Positions 40,517 through 48,455 of a stretch of 64,000 bases of DNA are shown piece after piece. The stretch is taken from positions 1,178,001-1,242,000 of the forward strand of contig NC_014098.1 of NCBI RefSeq assembly GCF_000092905.1. The letters run 5' to 3'. The DNA is from Kyrpidia tusciae DSM 2912. GTDB lineage: Bacteria > Bacillota > Bacilli > Kyrpidiales > Kyrpidiaceae. Made by a program: the position numbers and the translations under genes. Below the pieces are notes generated by a model, which saw only the letters and a list, made by a program, of their open reading frames with translations, was not told where the DNA came from and ran no database searches. The first letter of the stretch is position 1. Every line of letters starts with the position of its first letter.

Positions 40517-42651
40517 CTCCGCTTCCGACAACCCAGCTGTTTCCACTGTTTGGTGTGTGGACCGCCGCATGGGCAGTCCTGGGGCAGTCAGCCTCTTGGC
40601 AGTGGAGCGGGATGGCCTTGTTGGTCGCGGTTCTCATGTGGGGATGGCGGATGGAGGGGCTCCGCCGCCGGACCTGGGTCCGGCCTGAGGGTGTTGGGCA
40701 CTGGATGCGTTTTTACGTGTATCGCCGCGAAAGTGTGGCCGTCGGTCTGGCGGTGGTCGCGTGTTTCGCAGGAGGCCGGGTGTCCGGCACCGAAGTTCCA
40801 CCGTTGGATGGGTGGATCGGCGAACCTGTCGATGTGGAAGCGCGGGTCGTTGCAGTTTTGCCCCGGATCCCCGGTGCCGATCCCGTCGTGGAGGCGGAAT
40901 TGGTGCGACTCTTTCCCAGCAGGGGTTCTGCCGAATCGTGCAATGGGGTGCGGGTGCGAATGGGGATGCCTGTGCCCGTGGTTGAAGGGGACTGGATCGA
41001 GGCCCGGATCCGTCTCAGTCCCCCTCCAGCGCCCAGGGCTCCATTTCCTCATGGAGTAGCAGACCCGTGGGAACGGGCGGAACTGTTCTATCGGGCGGAA
41101 CTGGAGTCACCCCCTATCGTGCGGTCGACTTGGCGCAGTGTGCCTGGGAAGGTTCGCAGTGCTTTCGAACAGGTGTGGTCGGGAAAGGTGAACTCTTCCT
41201 CGGAACCACTCCTTAAAGCCATGGTGTTGGGAGACACCGGGGATCTGGATCCGGCGCTCAGTGAGGCCTTTGCTTTGACCGGCGTGGCCCACGTGGTGGC
41301 CGTCTCCGGCGCGCACCTGCACGTGGTGCTATGGCCTCTCAGGCGCTGGCTGGAAGGGCGCACATCTGCCCGGGTACGGTTTTGTTGGCTTGTCGGCACA
41401 GCTTTTTGCTATGCCGTCCTCACCGGTGGAAGCCCTTCGGCGATGCGGGCGGCGGCCATGGTCACCTATGCGGGGATGGGGGAGGTCCTGGGGCGGCGTC
41501 CGGATCCGCTCCATGCCTGGGGGGTCACTCTAGCCGCGGAATCCCTTTTGCACCCAGAGTGGGTCTTTGATCTCGGGTTTCAGCTTTCATACGCGGCCAC
41601 GTGGGGCATCTTTGTTCTGACGCCCGCCCTGCGCAGCGCTATGGGACAAAGGCCCCGCCGGGTCCTCGAGCTTCTTGCTGTGGCCGGCGCTGCAGAGATC
41701 GCCACCTGTCCGATTTCGTTTTCCAGGTTCTATGTCTGGAACGGATGGACGTTGTTGGCGAATCTCTGGGTTCCCATGGCGGGGGCTCTGCTCCTGGGAG
41801 TGGGTCTTCTATCGCTTCTCACAGCCCCCGTCCCTGTACTCGGTGATGGACTCATCTGGATTGCCGACCTGTTGGCCCAAAGTATCATCGGAGGTGTCAC
41901 GGCCATGGACGGCGACCGGCGCTGGCTTTTCCGGCTGGGTGAACTTCCGCTATGGATCTGGGCCCTGTACGGGGGCGGGGTATTGTGGGCATTGAGCCGC
42001 TGGGGAAAGGGCCGGCGCACGGGCCGATTTTGTACGGTCGTTTTCTGTGCTGTGGTGGTCCTTTCCGCCCGGGCGGTGTCGGAGCAAATGGTGGTCTTTG
42101 CCCTGGACGGCGGTTCGGCAATCTTTCTGGAATCGCAAGGAGTTCGGGAATTAATCTGCAGGGACGACCGAGGGGATCTCGAGATGGTGATTGTCCCGTA
42201 TCTCCGTCGGTTGGGCGTGTACAAGTTGGACCGGGTGTGGCTGGCTACTTTTGAAGAGTCCGGGGGAACTCGGAGTTCCGGATCGGGGTTAGAGGTTCTC
42301 AAACGTCGACTGGCTCCGGAGCGAGTGTTACCCTGGGATAGGAATCACTCGATGCGCGTCGAGATCGGCGACCACCCGATATGGGTGGGCGGCTGGCCGC
42401 CCCAGATTCTTGTTCCGGGTCGATTTGTGGTGGATGTTCACCCCGAGGAGCCCTTGCCCGGGTTTACGGGGCTAGAGCGCCGGTGGTCGACAAAGGCCGA
42501 TTCAGGTCTTCTCATTCAGAGCGAGGGTCGGGGAAACGTGGCCATACGCGGAATCCGAGGGACCATTTCAACGCCTTCCCACGGGTTCAACCCGGCGTTT
42601 CCCCTGGATCTGCCGCTCTTCCGGCCGCGTTTTAACCTGAACGGCTTGTAG
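40513..42651 (+). CDS. comEC: DNA-uptake channel ComEC with degenerate metallo-beta-lactamase domain
   Basis: 712 residues, GTG overlapping the comEA stop. An N-terminal membrane part, an OB-like domain (about 70-190), then the multi-helix competence channel (GVAHVVAVSGAHLHVVLWPL, GGSPSAMRAAAMVTYAGMGE) to about residue 510. The C-terminal domain keeps the position of the beta-lactamase-like nuclease, but DVGQGDS is replaced by ALDGGSA (near 529) and the SHPHxDHxGG metal site by ATFEESGGTRS (near 577). It therefore cannot bind zinc and is probably not a nuclease. The last 28 codons overlap the end of ku. Confidence 0.9.
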   Translation: MTPLPTTQLFPLFGVWTAAWAVLGQSASWQWSGMALLVAVLMWGWRMEGLRRRTWVRPEGVGHWMRFYVYRRESVAVGLAVVACFAGGRVSGTEVPPLDGWIGEPVDVEARVVAVLPRIPGADPVVEAELVRLFPSRGSAESCNGVRVRMGMPVPVVEGDWIEARIRLSPPPAPRAPFPHGVADPWERAELFYRAELESPPIVRSTWRSVPGKVRSAFEQVWSGKVNSSSEPLLKAMVLGDTGDLDPALSEAFALTGVAHVVAVSGAHLHVVLWPLRRWLEGRTSARVRFCWLVGTAFCYAVLTGGSPSAMRAAAMVTYAGMGEVLGRRPDPLHAWGVTLAAESLLHPEWVFDLGFQLSYAATWGIFVLTPALRSAMGQRPRRVLELLAVAGAAEIATCPISFSRFYVWNGWTLLANLWVPMAGALLLGVGLLSLLTAPVPVLGDGLIWIADLLAQSIIGGVTAMDGDRRWLFRLGELPLWIWALYGGGVLWALSRWGKGRRTGRFCTVVFCAVVVLSARAVSEQMVVFALDGGSAIFLESQGVRELICRDDRGDLEMVIVPYLRRLGVYKLDRVWLATFEESGGTRSSGSGLEVLKRRLAPERVLPWDRNHSMRVEIGDHPIWVGGWPPQILVPGRFVVDVHPEEPLPGFTGLERRWSTKADSGLLIQSEGRGNVAIRGIRGTISTPSHGFNPAFPLDLPLFRPRFNLNGL

Positions 42652-43395
42652 GCTGGCCTGTAGGGCCTCCATGAGGTCGACCACATTTTTTTCGGGAGGC
42701 CGCACCTGGACCACTTCGTGTGCAGAGACGCGGGAAGCGATATATTCCCGAAGAGCTTCCCCGTACTCGTTGTGGAACGCTTCGGGATGAAAGGGGCTCG
42801 CCAGCCGATTGATCAGCTCTTTGGCCATGTCGAGCTCAGCCGCTTTCACTTCAATGCCGGATAAATTTGGAAGTTCCGCTGCAGATCGCAGTTCATCGGG
42901 GAAGTGAAGCATCGACAGGGCGAGCACATGGTTATAACAGCGAAGGATGGCCAAGTGTTCTTTGCTGCGCAGGGCGATTTTGGCCAGGGCGGCGAGACCG
43001 GTCTCTTGCATGGCTCGGTGCAGCAACTGGTAGGGCTTTTCGCCGAATTCCTGGGGCGATAGATAATACGTTCTTTCGAAATAGATGGGGTCCACTTCGT
43101 CGACTCGCACAAACTGAGTGATTTCAACGGTGTGCAGGCTCGGAAGGGGCAGGTGCGCAAGGTCGTCGTCGGTGAGAATCACAAACTCACCCGGCCTCCA
43201 CTCGTACCCGCGGACGATCTGGTCCGCGGTGACCGTCTCGTTACAGTGCACACACCATTTTTTATACTGAATGGGTGTTTTGCACCGGTTGTGCAATTGT
43301 CGGAAATGGATGTCCCGATCTTCGACCACCGCATACAACTTGATGGGAATATTGACCAAACCAAAAGAGATACTGCCTTTCCACAAAGCGCGCAC
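42568..43395 (-). CDS. ku: DNA end-binding protein Ku
   Basis: 275 residues; the GTG at 43395 gives MRALWKGSISFGLVNIPIKL, the invariant bacterial Ku start (GGAGGGATCCCC upstream). The Ku core continues with KTPIQYKKWCVHCNETV, ERTYYLSPQ and MAKELINRLASPF. It forms a homodimeric ring on DNA ends for non-homologous end joining with LigD, a pathway used by spores during germination. The basic C-terminal tail is short. No ligD is seen in the window. Its end overlaps comEC by 84 bases. Confidence 0.93.
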   Translation of the reverse strand: MRALWKGSISFGLVNIPIKLYAVVEDRDIHFRQLHNRCKTPIQYKKWCVHCNETVTADQIVRGYEWRPGEFVILTDDDLAHLPLPSLHTVEITQFVRVDEVDPIYFERTYYLSPQEFGEKPYQLLHRAMQETGLAALAKIALRSKEHLAILRCYNHVLALSMLHFPDELRSAAELPNLSGIEVKAAELDMAKELINRLASPFHPEAFHNEYGEALREYIASRVSAHEVVQVRPPEKNVVDLMEALQASLQAVQVKTRPEERQIQGKRRVEPVGRR

Positions 43396-43430
43396 CGGGG
43401 ATCCCTCCAGTTCCGGAGACTGAACCACTT

Positions 43431-43976
43431 TTATTGTGCCGCCGACGGATCGATTTCCAACCACGTACTTTGCTCCAAATGTTGGGGGTCGTTGTGGTTC
43501 GTTGAAGAGAGGAAGGATGTAAAAGCATCCACAGAATCCTGGGAAAGTACACTTAGCGATGCCTTCCGCAAGGTGTCAGAACCCAGGGAGGCTCCCAGTA
43601 ACGGACGGGTGTTCCGGGTGATCAGTATCGTGGCGTTGCCAACAGGGACCCCGCTCCGGTAGATGGCTGTGATCACTTTTTGTGCCGTACTTTTTGCCGT
43701 TTGGATCGGATTCGGATCGTCCACATCGACGAAAGCCGTGGTGTAGACGATGACCCGACCTTGATCATCTTTCTCCATGTACACTTCATCCAGGTTTCCG
43801 ATGGCTTTCAGTTGAGCGAGAATCGGATCGGCCTCGGCGTTCGAAACGTCTTGAAGGGGGGCATGAGCCGGCACCGTGACCCGGGGGGCCGCCGATGCGT
43901 AGGTGATGATGAGGAGGATCAGGACGACCACGGGAATGGCGAGCCTGCGGGTTAACCGCTTCGGACGGGTTTTCAA
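43431..43976 (-). CDS. unknown membrane-anchored or secreted protein
   Basis: 181 residues; TTG at 43976 (AAGGAG 10 bases upstream) preferred over GTG at 43985, which has no spacer. A basic N-terminus and one hydrophobic segment (about 11-30, RRLAIPVVVLILLIITYASA) form a signal peptide or anchor. The external part carries EVYMEKDDQGRVIVYTTAFV and KSTAQKVITAIYRSGVPVGN ATILITR. I do not recognise the family. It is 35 bases upstream of ku and likely co-transcribed. Confidence 0.6.
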   Translation of the reverse strand: MKTRPKRLTRRLAIPVVVLILLIITYASAAPRVTVPAHAPLQDVSNAEADPILAQLKAIGNLDEVYMEKDDQGRVIVYTTAFVDVDDPNPIQTAKSTAQKVITAIYRSGVPVGNATILITRNTRPLLGASLGSDTLRKASLSVLSQDSVDAFTSFLSSTNHNDPQHLEQSTWLEIDPSAAQ

Positions 43977-44101
43977 TGGCGGCACGCTCCTTTTCGGATT
44001 CTGATAAACTCTATGGCTTGGCCACCCTTCCTATGATTACTACGGCATAAAAGGCGCTGAGCCGACCATACTAGGCTCGAAATCAAGGGGGTGGCGCGGG
44101 G

Positions 44102-45277
44102 ATGGAGAAGCAAATTTTGATTCTCGGTGCGGGTTACGGCGGTGTAAAAACGGCATGTGGGCTGCAACGCCAGGACATACCTTTTACACTCGTGAACGAT
44201 CAACCGTACCACCAATTTACGACTTTAATGCACGAAGTCGCGGGCGGCCGGGATCACCCCGACGATTACCGGATCGCGCTCCATGATTTGATCGACCCCC
44301 GGGTAGGCAAGATTCGCATCGGCACCGTTTCCGCCATCGATTGGAAGGGGCGGAGGGTACAAGTGGACGGGGCCTCGTTGGAATATGATGTGCTGGTGGT
44401 AGCCCTGGGCAGTGAAACCGAATTTTTTGGGATTCCTGGACTGCAAAAGTACAGTGTCCAGTTGTGGGGGTTCGATTCGGCCCTGGATATTCGACGGCGG
44501 ATGGTGGAGTTGGTGAAAAAAGCGACGGCGGAGCATCCCGTGAACGTGATCGTCGGCGGTGGCGGGTTAACCGGAGTGGAACTCACGGGGGAATTGGCAG
44601 ATTGGATTCCCCATCTTTCTCGTCAGTACGGCGTGCGCCCGGAACATGTTCACCTGATCTTGATTGAAGCCATGGAGACAATTCTACCCATGCTCGATGT
44701 TGAACTGCAGCGGCGGGCGAAGCAGGTCTTGGAGCAAAAAGGCGTTCAGGTGAGAACGGGCACAAAAGTGGCAGAAGTGAAGGACGGACAAGTGATCGTC
44801 GACGGTCATCCCCCCTTGAGTTATTCCTTGTTTATTTGGACCGGCGGGGTTCGAGGCAATCGCCTGCTCGGGGAAAATGGTTTCCCGGTGGACCGAAAGG
44901 GGCGGGTCCCCGTGGATCCCGTATTTCATCCGAAGGGCATATCCGATGTGTTCGTGATCGGGGACTGCGCGGCTTTCCCAGGTCCGGATGGGCGTCCTCT
45001 TCCACCGACGGCACAATTGGCGACCCAGATGGGCGACCATTTGGCTCAAAACATCGGGCATCTCCTCAAGGGGACGCCGTTGAATGCCTTTCACCCGCAT
45101 TTGAGAGGGACACTTGCTTCTCTGGGCCGCGGCCAAGGCATTGGAAAGGTGGGGAATTGGAAGTTGGCGGGCGCAACGGCGAGATTTTTAAAAGAAGCCA
45201 ATAAAGCGCGGTATTTGTGGAGCATTGGGGGATGGAAAACGTTCTCTCGCAAACGCGGACAGATCCGCTTGGCGTGA
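44102..45277 (+). CDS. ndh: type II NADH dehydrogenase-like FAD oxidoreductase
   Basis: 391 residues. Two dinucleotide-binding folds: FAD (ILILGAGYGGVKTACGLQ) and NADH (VNVIVGGGGLTGVELTGELA). The C-terminal part has VFVIGDCAAFPGPDGRPLPP TAQLATQMGDHLAQNI, the usual FAD/quinone region. The enzyme passes electrons from NADH to menaquinone without pumping protons. It matches the Bacillus YumB/YjlD length. The quinone-binding AQxAxQ element appears as TAQLATQ. It is monocistronic. Confidence 0.85.
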   Translation: MEKQILILGAGYGGVKTACGLQRQDIPFTLVNDQPYHQFTTLMHEVAGGRDHPDDYRIALHDLIDPRVGKIRIGTVSAIDWKGRRVQVDGASLEYDVLVVALGSETEFFGIPGLQKYSVQLWGFDSALDIRRRMVELVKKATAEHPVNVIVGGGGLTGVELTGELADWIPHLSRQYGVRPEHVHLILIEAMETILPMLDVELQRRAKQVLEQKGVQVRTGTKVAEVKDGQVIVDGHPPLSYSLFIWTGGVRGNRLLGENGFPVDRKGRVPVDPVFHPKGISDVFVIGDCAAFPGPDGRPLPPTAQLATQMGDHLAQNIGHLLKGTPLNAFHPHLRGTLASLGRGQGIGKVGNWKLAGATARFLKEANKARYLWSIGGWKTFSRKRGQIRLA

Positions 45278-45320
45278 TCTGTGCTTTCCCCTGTGTTATG
45301 CTGGGTTTGAGGTGGGGCGT

Positions 45321-46409
45321 ATGTATTGGGATTCGTGGATTCGAGAGATCCGCGGTGGCACGCTGGCACCGGTCTACGTCTTGGGGGGGCCCGAGACATA
45401 CGTGGCCCGCATGGTCGTCGAGGAATTGGAAAACGCCTGCGGGTTGTCGGTTCCGGAATTGAATCTGGGCCGGTACGATCTGTCCGAAACGCCGATTCAG
45501 CAGGTCGCCCTTGAGGCGCGCACCCCCCCGTTTTTTGGTGATCGCCGTCTCGTGATCGCGACCGGAGGCGAAGCCCTTTCCGGTCGGTCGAAAGTGCCTC
45601 ACGATCTCACAAGTTGGGAAGAGTATGTGGCTGACCCCTCCCCGACGGCGGTCGTCGTGCTCCTTCTCGGCGATCACAAAATGGATGAGCGGAAAAAATG
45701 GGTCCGCAGAGTGAAGGAAACGGGACGCTGGTGGATGTGTCCTTCCCCAAAGGAATCAGAGCTGACCGCCTGGGTGAACAAAGAGGTCCAGCGCCGGGGT
45801 TTTCGCATGGGAGCGGACGCCGTCAACCGATTGATTCTCATGTCGGGCGGCCATTTGGCATTGATCGCTGGAGAATTGGACAAATTATCCTTGTACGCGC
45901 CGGGACAAACGATTTCTCGAGAAGATGTCGACCTATTGGTCGTTCCTTTCCCCGAACAGGATATTTTCCGATGGGTGGACGATGTGGTCCGTCTGGACAT
46001 GGACCGGGCTTTAACCGGATTGGACCGACTTCTCAAGCAGAAGGAAAATCCCTTTAAGCTCTTGATGCTCCTGGCCAGGCAGTTTCGACTGATGTATCAC
46101 GCCTTAAATGAATACAAATCCGGACATGTTAACACCGACCTATCCGCGGAGCTCGGCGTTCGACCTTATGCGTTGAAAATAGCTCTGGAGCAAGGGCGCC
46201 GTTATACACTGCGGCAACTGAGCGATGTGCTGCAATGGCTGGCCGACGCCGACGCGGACATCAAAACGGGGCGCCGTACCGATCGCGCCGCATTGAATGA
46301 TTTCGTTGTCACCCTGCCAATTCGATTGAAAGGAGGAGAGTGGAATGCCCCGAAGACGTCGAATCCTCGTGCCGGAAGCCCGTCCCGCCCTGGATCGGTT
46401 AAAGCGTGA
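45321..46409 (+). CDS. holA: DNA polymerase III delta subunit
   Basis: 362 residues from the ATG at 45321 (GAGGTGGGG upstream). AAA+-like clamp-loader subunit; it opens the beta clamp. Family pattern: APVYVLGGPETYVARMVVEE, FFGDRRLVIATGG, VVLLLGDHKMDERKKWVRRV, then SGGHLALIAGELDKLSLYA and ENPFKLLMLLARQFRLMY in the C-terminal collar domain. This is YqeN of Bacillus and lies after comEC as usual, here separated by ku and ndh. It overlaps the small spore protein gene by 65 bases. Confidence 0.92.
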   Translation: MYWDSWIREIRGGTLAPVYVLGGPETYVARMVVEELENACGLSVPELNLGRYDLSETPIQQVALEARTPPFFGDRRLVIATGGEALSGRSKVPHDLTSWEEYVADPSPTAVVVLLLGDHKMDERKKWVRRVKETGRWWMCPSPKESELTAWVNKEVQRRGFRMGADAVNRLILMSGGHLALIAGELDKLSLYAPGQTISREDVDLLVVPFPEQDIFRWVDDVVRLDMDRALTGLDRLLKQKENPFKLLMLLARQFRLMYHALNEYKSGHVNTDLSAELGVRPYALKIALEQGRRYTLRQLSDVLQWLADADADIKTGRRTDRAALNDFVVTLPIRLKGGEWNAPKTSNPRAGSPSRPGSVKA

Positions 46410-46683
46410 TTTGATGGGAGAAGAAGGGCTTGCATCAAACCAGGGAAGCGACCAACCTCTTGAAGAGGAGGTGGCGGGCCAGTTAGGCATTCCCTTGGGG
46501 AAAGGCGATGACGGGGAGTTGACCACTCGTCAGGCCGGCAAGGTCGGGGGAGCCATGGGGGGACCCCTGGTCCGCAAACTCATCGAAATGGCGCAACAGC
46601 AGCTGGTGGAAACGGTCCAGGACATGCCAGAAGCAAATGGGAAGAGTCCCCCTCCGGGGACGCCGGGCCGCTCGGACCTGTAG
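46345..46683 (+). CDS. atypical alpha/beta-type small acid-soluble spore protein
   Basis: 112 residues, ATG behind GGAGGAG. The C-terminal half has the DNA-binding SASP pattern: EEEVAGQLGIPLG (compare YEIAQEFGVQLG), then GELTTRQAGKVGGAMGGPLV RKLIEMAQQQL. The N-terminus RRRRILVPEARPALDRLKRD L matches the first SASP helix (LLVPGAEQALDQMKYEI), but a 17-residue insert separates the two and a 25-residue tail follows. Typical members have 60-75 residues. It would coat spore DNA and be degraded by Gpr, whose gene is 600 bases on. It begins inside holA. Confidence 0.8.
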   Translation: MPRRRRILVPEARPALDRLKRDLMGEEGLASNQGSDQPLEEEVAGQLGIPLGKGDDGELTTRQAGKVGGAMGGPLVRKLIEMAQQQLVETVQDMPEANGKSPPPGTPGRSDL

Positions 46684-46730
46684 CGGGGCGGTAGAGCCAA
46701 GGGTCTTGGCTCAACCCCGAGCCCAAAAGA

Positions 46731-46756
46731 AAAAGCCTCCGAGTCGAGGCTTTTTT
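46731..46756. terminator. bidirectional terminator between the SASP gene and rpsT
   Basis: Stem AAAAGCCTC / GAGGCTTTT with a 6-base loop and T-runs on both strands, placed between convergent genes. Confidence 0.85.
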
Positions 46757-46760
46757 ACGT

Positions 46761-47051
46761 TCAGGCCGTTTGTTGAGTCTGCCGTTCCTTCACCGCTGCC
46801 TGGAACTTTCGCGTCAAACGGGATTTCTTCCTCGCTGCCGCATTCCGGTGCAGAATTCCCTTTGTCACGGATTTATCGATGCGCCGGATGGCTTCCCGCA
46901 GTTGACGTTCCGCAGCCTCGAGATCCCCGCTCTGCAGCGTCACGTGGAATTTTTTAATTGCCGTCCGCAGCATCGATTTCAACGAGGCGTTACGAAGCGT
47001 GCGCTTCCGAGTGATCTGTACCCGCTTGATGGCAGATTTAATGTTCGGCAA
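46761..47051 (-). CDS. rpsT: 30S ribosomal protein bS20
   Basis: 96 residues from a TTG behind GGAGGGCAAATC, giving MPNIKSAIKRVQITRKRTLR. Highly basic, all-helical; NASLKSMLRTAIKKF and AAARKKSRLTRKF fit bS20. It binds the 5' domain of 16S rRNA. Opposite in strand to the neighbours, as in Bacillus. Confidence 0.95.
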   Translation of the reverse strand: MPNIKSAIKRVQITRKRTLRNASLKSMLRTAIKKFHVTLQSGDLEAAERQLREAIRRIDKSVTKGILHRNAAARKKSRLTRKFQAAVKERQTQQTA

Positions 47052-47214
47052 AGATTTGCCCTCCTTTCCCTCGCCCTTTGCGGCGCCGTTTTCAAGGCCG
47101 CCCACATACAGACAGAAAGTATTCTACCACGCCACTCAGCCTGGTGCAAGACGTGGGCGTCCGGAAAACGCGCATATCCCCAGGCTTGAGCAGGGTCGAA
47201 CACGCCGCCCGGGG

Positions 47215-47221
47215 CATACTA
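47215..47221 (+). promoter_or_regulatory. candidate sigma-G/F-type -10 of gpr
   Basis: CATACTA matches the forespore -10 pattern (CATnMTA) 48 bases before the gpr start. The -35 is not clear. In B. subtilis gpr is read by sigma-F and sigma-G. Confidence 0.35.
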
Positions 47222-47268
47222 TGGGCAACTTCAGCTGCTTCAGCCATTAGCCTCGAGGAGGGAAGGAC

Positions 47269-48324
47269 GTGCATAGAACGAACCCCTATACTTGGAGGCG
47301 GTTTGGTGAGTTTGTGGAGTGGACCCATCGGGGGCAAGCGCCGAAATCTCAAGGGGAACAGCGGGCATCGGACCCCCGGGTGGACCTGGCGGTGGAAGCC
47401 CACGAGTTGGCCGGCGGCGGCGACATCCCCGGGGTGGATGTGGAAACGTGGTCCGAGGAAGGAATCACGGTGACCCGGATGCACGTGCGGGATGAGCAGG
47501 CCGCCAGGCGGGTCGGCAAAGAACCGGGACGGTACAGCACCCTTGAGGTGCCGGGCCTCCGCAAGCGGGACCCCGACTTGCAAGAGCGGGTGTCGGCCCG
47601 GATGGCGGAGGAGTTGGCGAGGTTCATCGAACTGCCCGACACCGAGTCCGCCCTGGTGGTCGGCCTTGGCAACTGGAATGTTACGGCGGACTCCCTCGGT
47701 CCCCTGGTGGTGGAAAAACTATTTGTCACCCGCCATCTTTTCCACCATATCCCCGATCTCATGGGAGACGGATACCGAAGCGTCAGCGCGGTGGCGCCCG
47801 GAGTGCTCGGCATCACGGGCATTGAGACGATGGAGATTGTCCGGGGCATTGTCGAACACGTTAAACCCAAACTGGTGGTGGCCGTGGACGCTTTGGCTTC
47901 CCGGTCGACCAAACGGGTGAATACCACGATTCAAATTGCGGATACCGGGGTCCACCCCGGATCGGGAGTGGGAAATCGACGGAAGGGCCTGACCCGGGAA
48001 ACCCTCGGTGTGCCGGTCATCGCCATCGGCGTCCCCACGGTGGTGGAAGCCACCACGATTATTCACGATGCGTTGGATTACCTGTTGCAACGACTAAGTC
48101 GGGAGGTTTCCGACCAGTTGCGCCCGGCATTGAACGCCTTCGACGTGGCAGAGAAACAAGAATGGATCACGGATATTCTCGATCCTTTGGGAGACAACCT
48201 GGTGGTCACGCCAAAGGAGATCGATGCCTTTGTGGACGATGCCGCCCACATCGTGGCGACAGGATTAAACGTGGCCTTCCATCCCGCCATTAGTCTGGAA
48301 GACGCTGCGCTGTTTACGCACTAA
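47269..48324 (+). CDS. gpr: spore protease GPR
   Basis: 351 residues, GTG behind GAGGAGGGAAGGAC. Aspartic-type protease that degrades SASPs at germination; made as a zymogen and self-processed in the forespore. Family regions: AHELAGGGDIPGVDVETWSE EG (near the processing site), VVGLGNWNVTADSLGP, SAVAPGVLGITGIETMEI, VVAVDALASRSTKRVNTTIQ IADTGVHPGSGVGN. Length fits (about 350-370). The atypical SASP gene nearby is a likely substrate. Confidence 0.95.
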   Translation: MHRTNPYTWRRFGEFVEWTHRGQAPKSQGEQRASDPRVDLAVEAHELAGGGDIPGVDVETWSEEGITVTRMHVRDEQAARRVGKEPGRYSTLEVPGLRKRDPDLQERVSARMAEELARFIELPDTESALVVGLGNWNVTADSLGPLVVEKLFVTRHLFHHIPDLMGDGYRSVSAVAPGVLGITGIETMEIVRGIVEHVKPKLVVAVDALASRSTKRVNTTIQIADTGVHPGSGVGNRRKGLTRETLGVPVIAIGVPTVVEATTIIHDALDYLLQRLSREVSDQLRPALNAFDVAEKQEWITDILDPLGDNLVVTPKEIDAFVDDAAHIVATGLNVAFHPAISLEDAALFTH

Positions 48325-48403
48325 GACCGGGCCTTTCGGCAGGGCGGGAACCGCGCCCGACCGCTTCTGGCTCCGTCTGTGAATCCATTGACCATGGCAT
48401 AGA

Positions 48404-48444
48404 CCCGTCCATCCGGGCATAGCTTGTACCGAGGGATGGACGGG
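48404..48444 (+). promoter_or_regulatory. hairpin touching the spoIIP ribosome binding region
   Basis: Perfect 11-bp inverted repeat CCCGTCCATCC / GGATGGACGGG with a 19-base loop, ending 11 bases before the spoIIP ATG. The right arm takes in the GGACGGG part of the purine-rich stretch GGACGGGGGG that would be the Shine-Dalgarno site. Confidence 0.6.
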
Positions 48445-48455
48445 GGGTATCGGCC

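Noticed and set aside
46694-46712. GAGCCAAG / CTTGGCTC hairpin as a separate terminator
   Set aside because: It lacks a T-run; the stronger T-flanked hairpin 20 bases on already explains termination.
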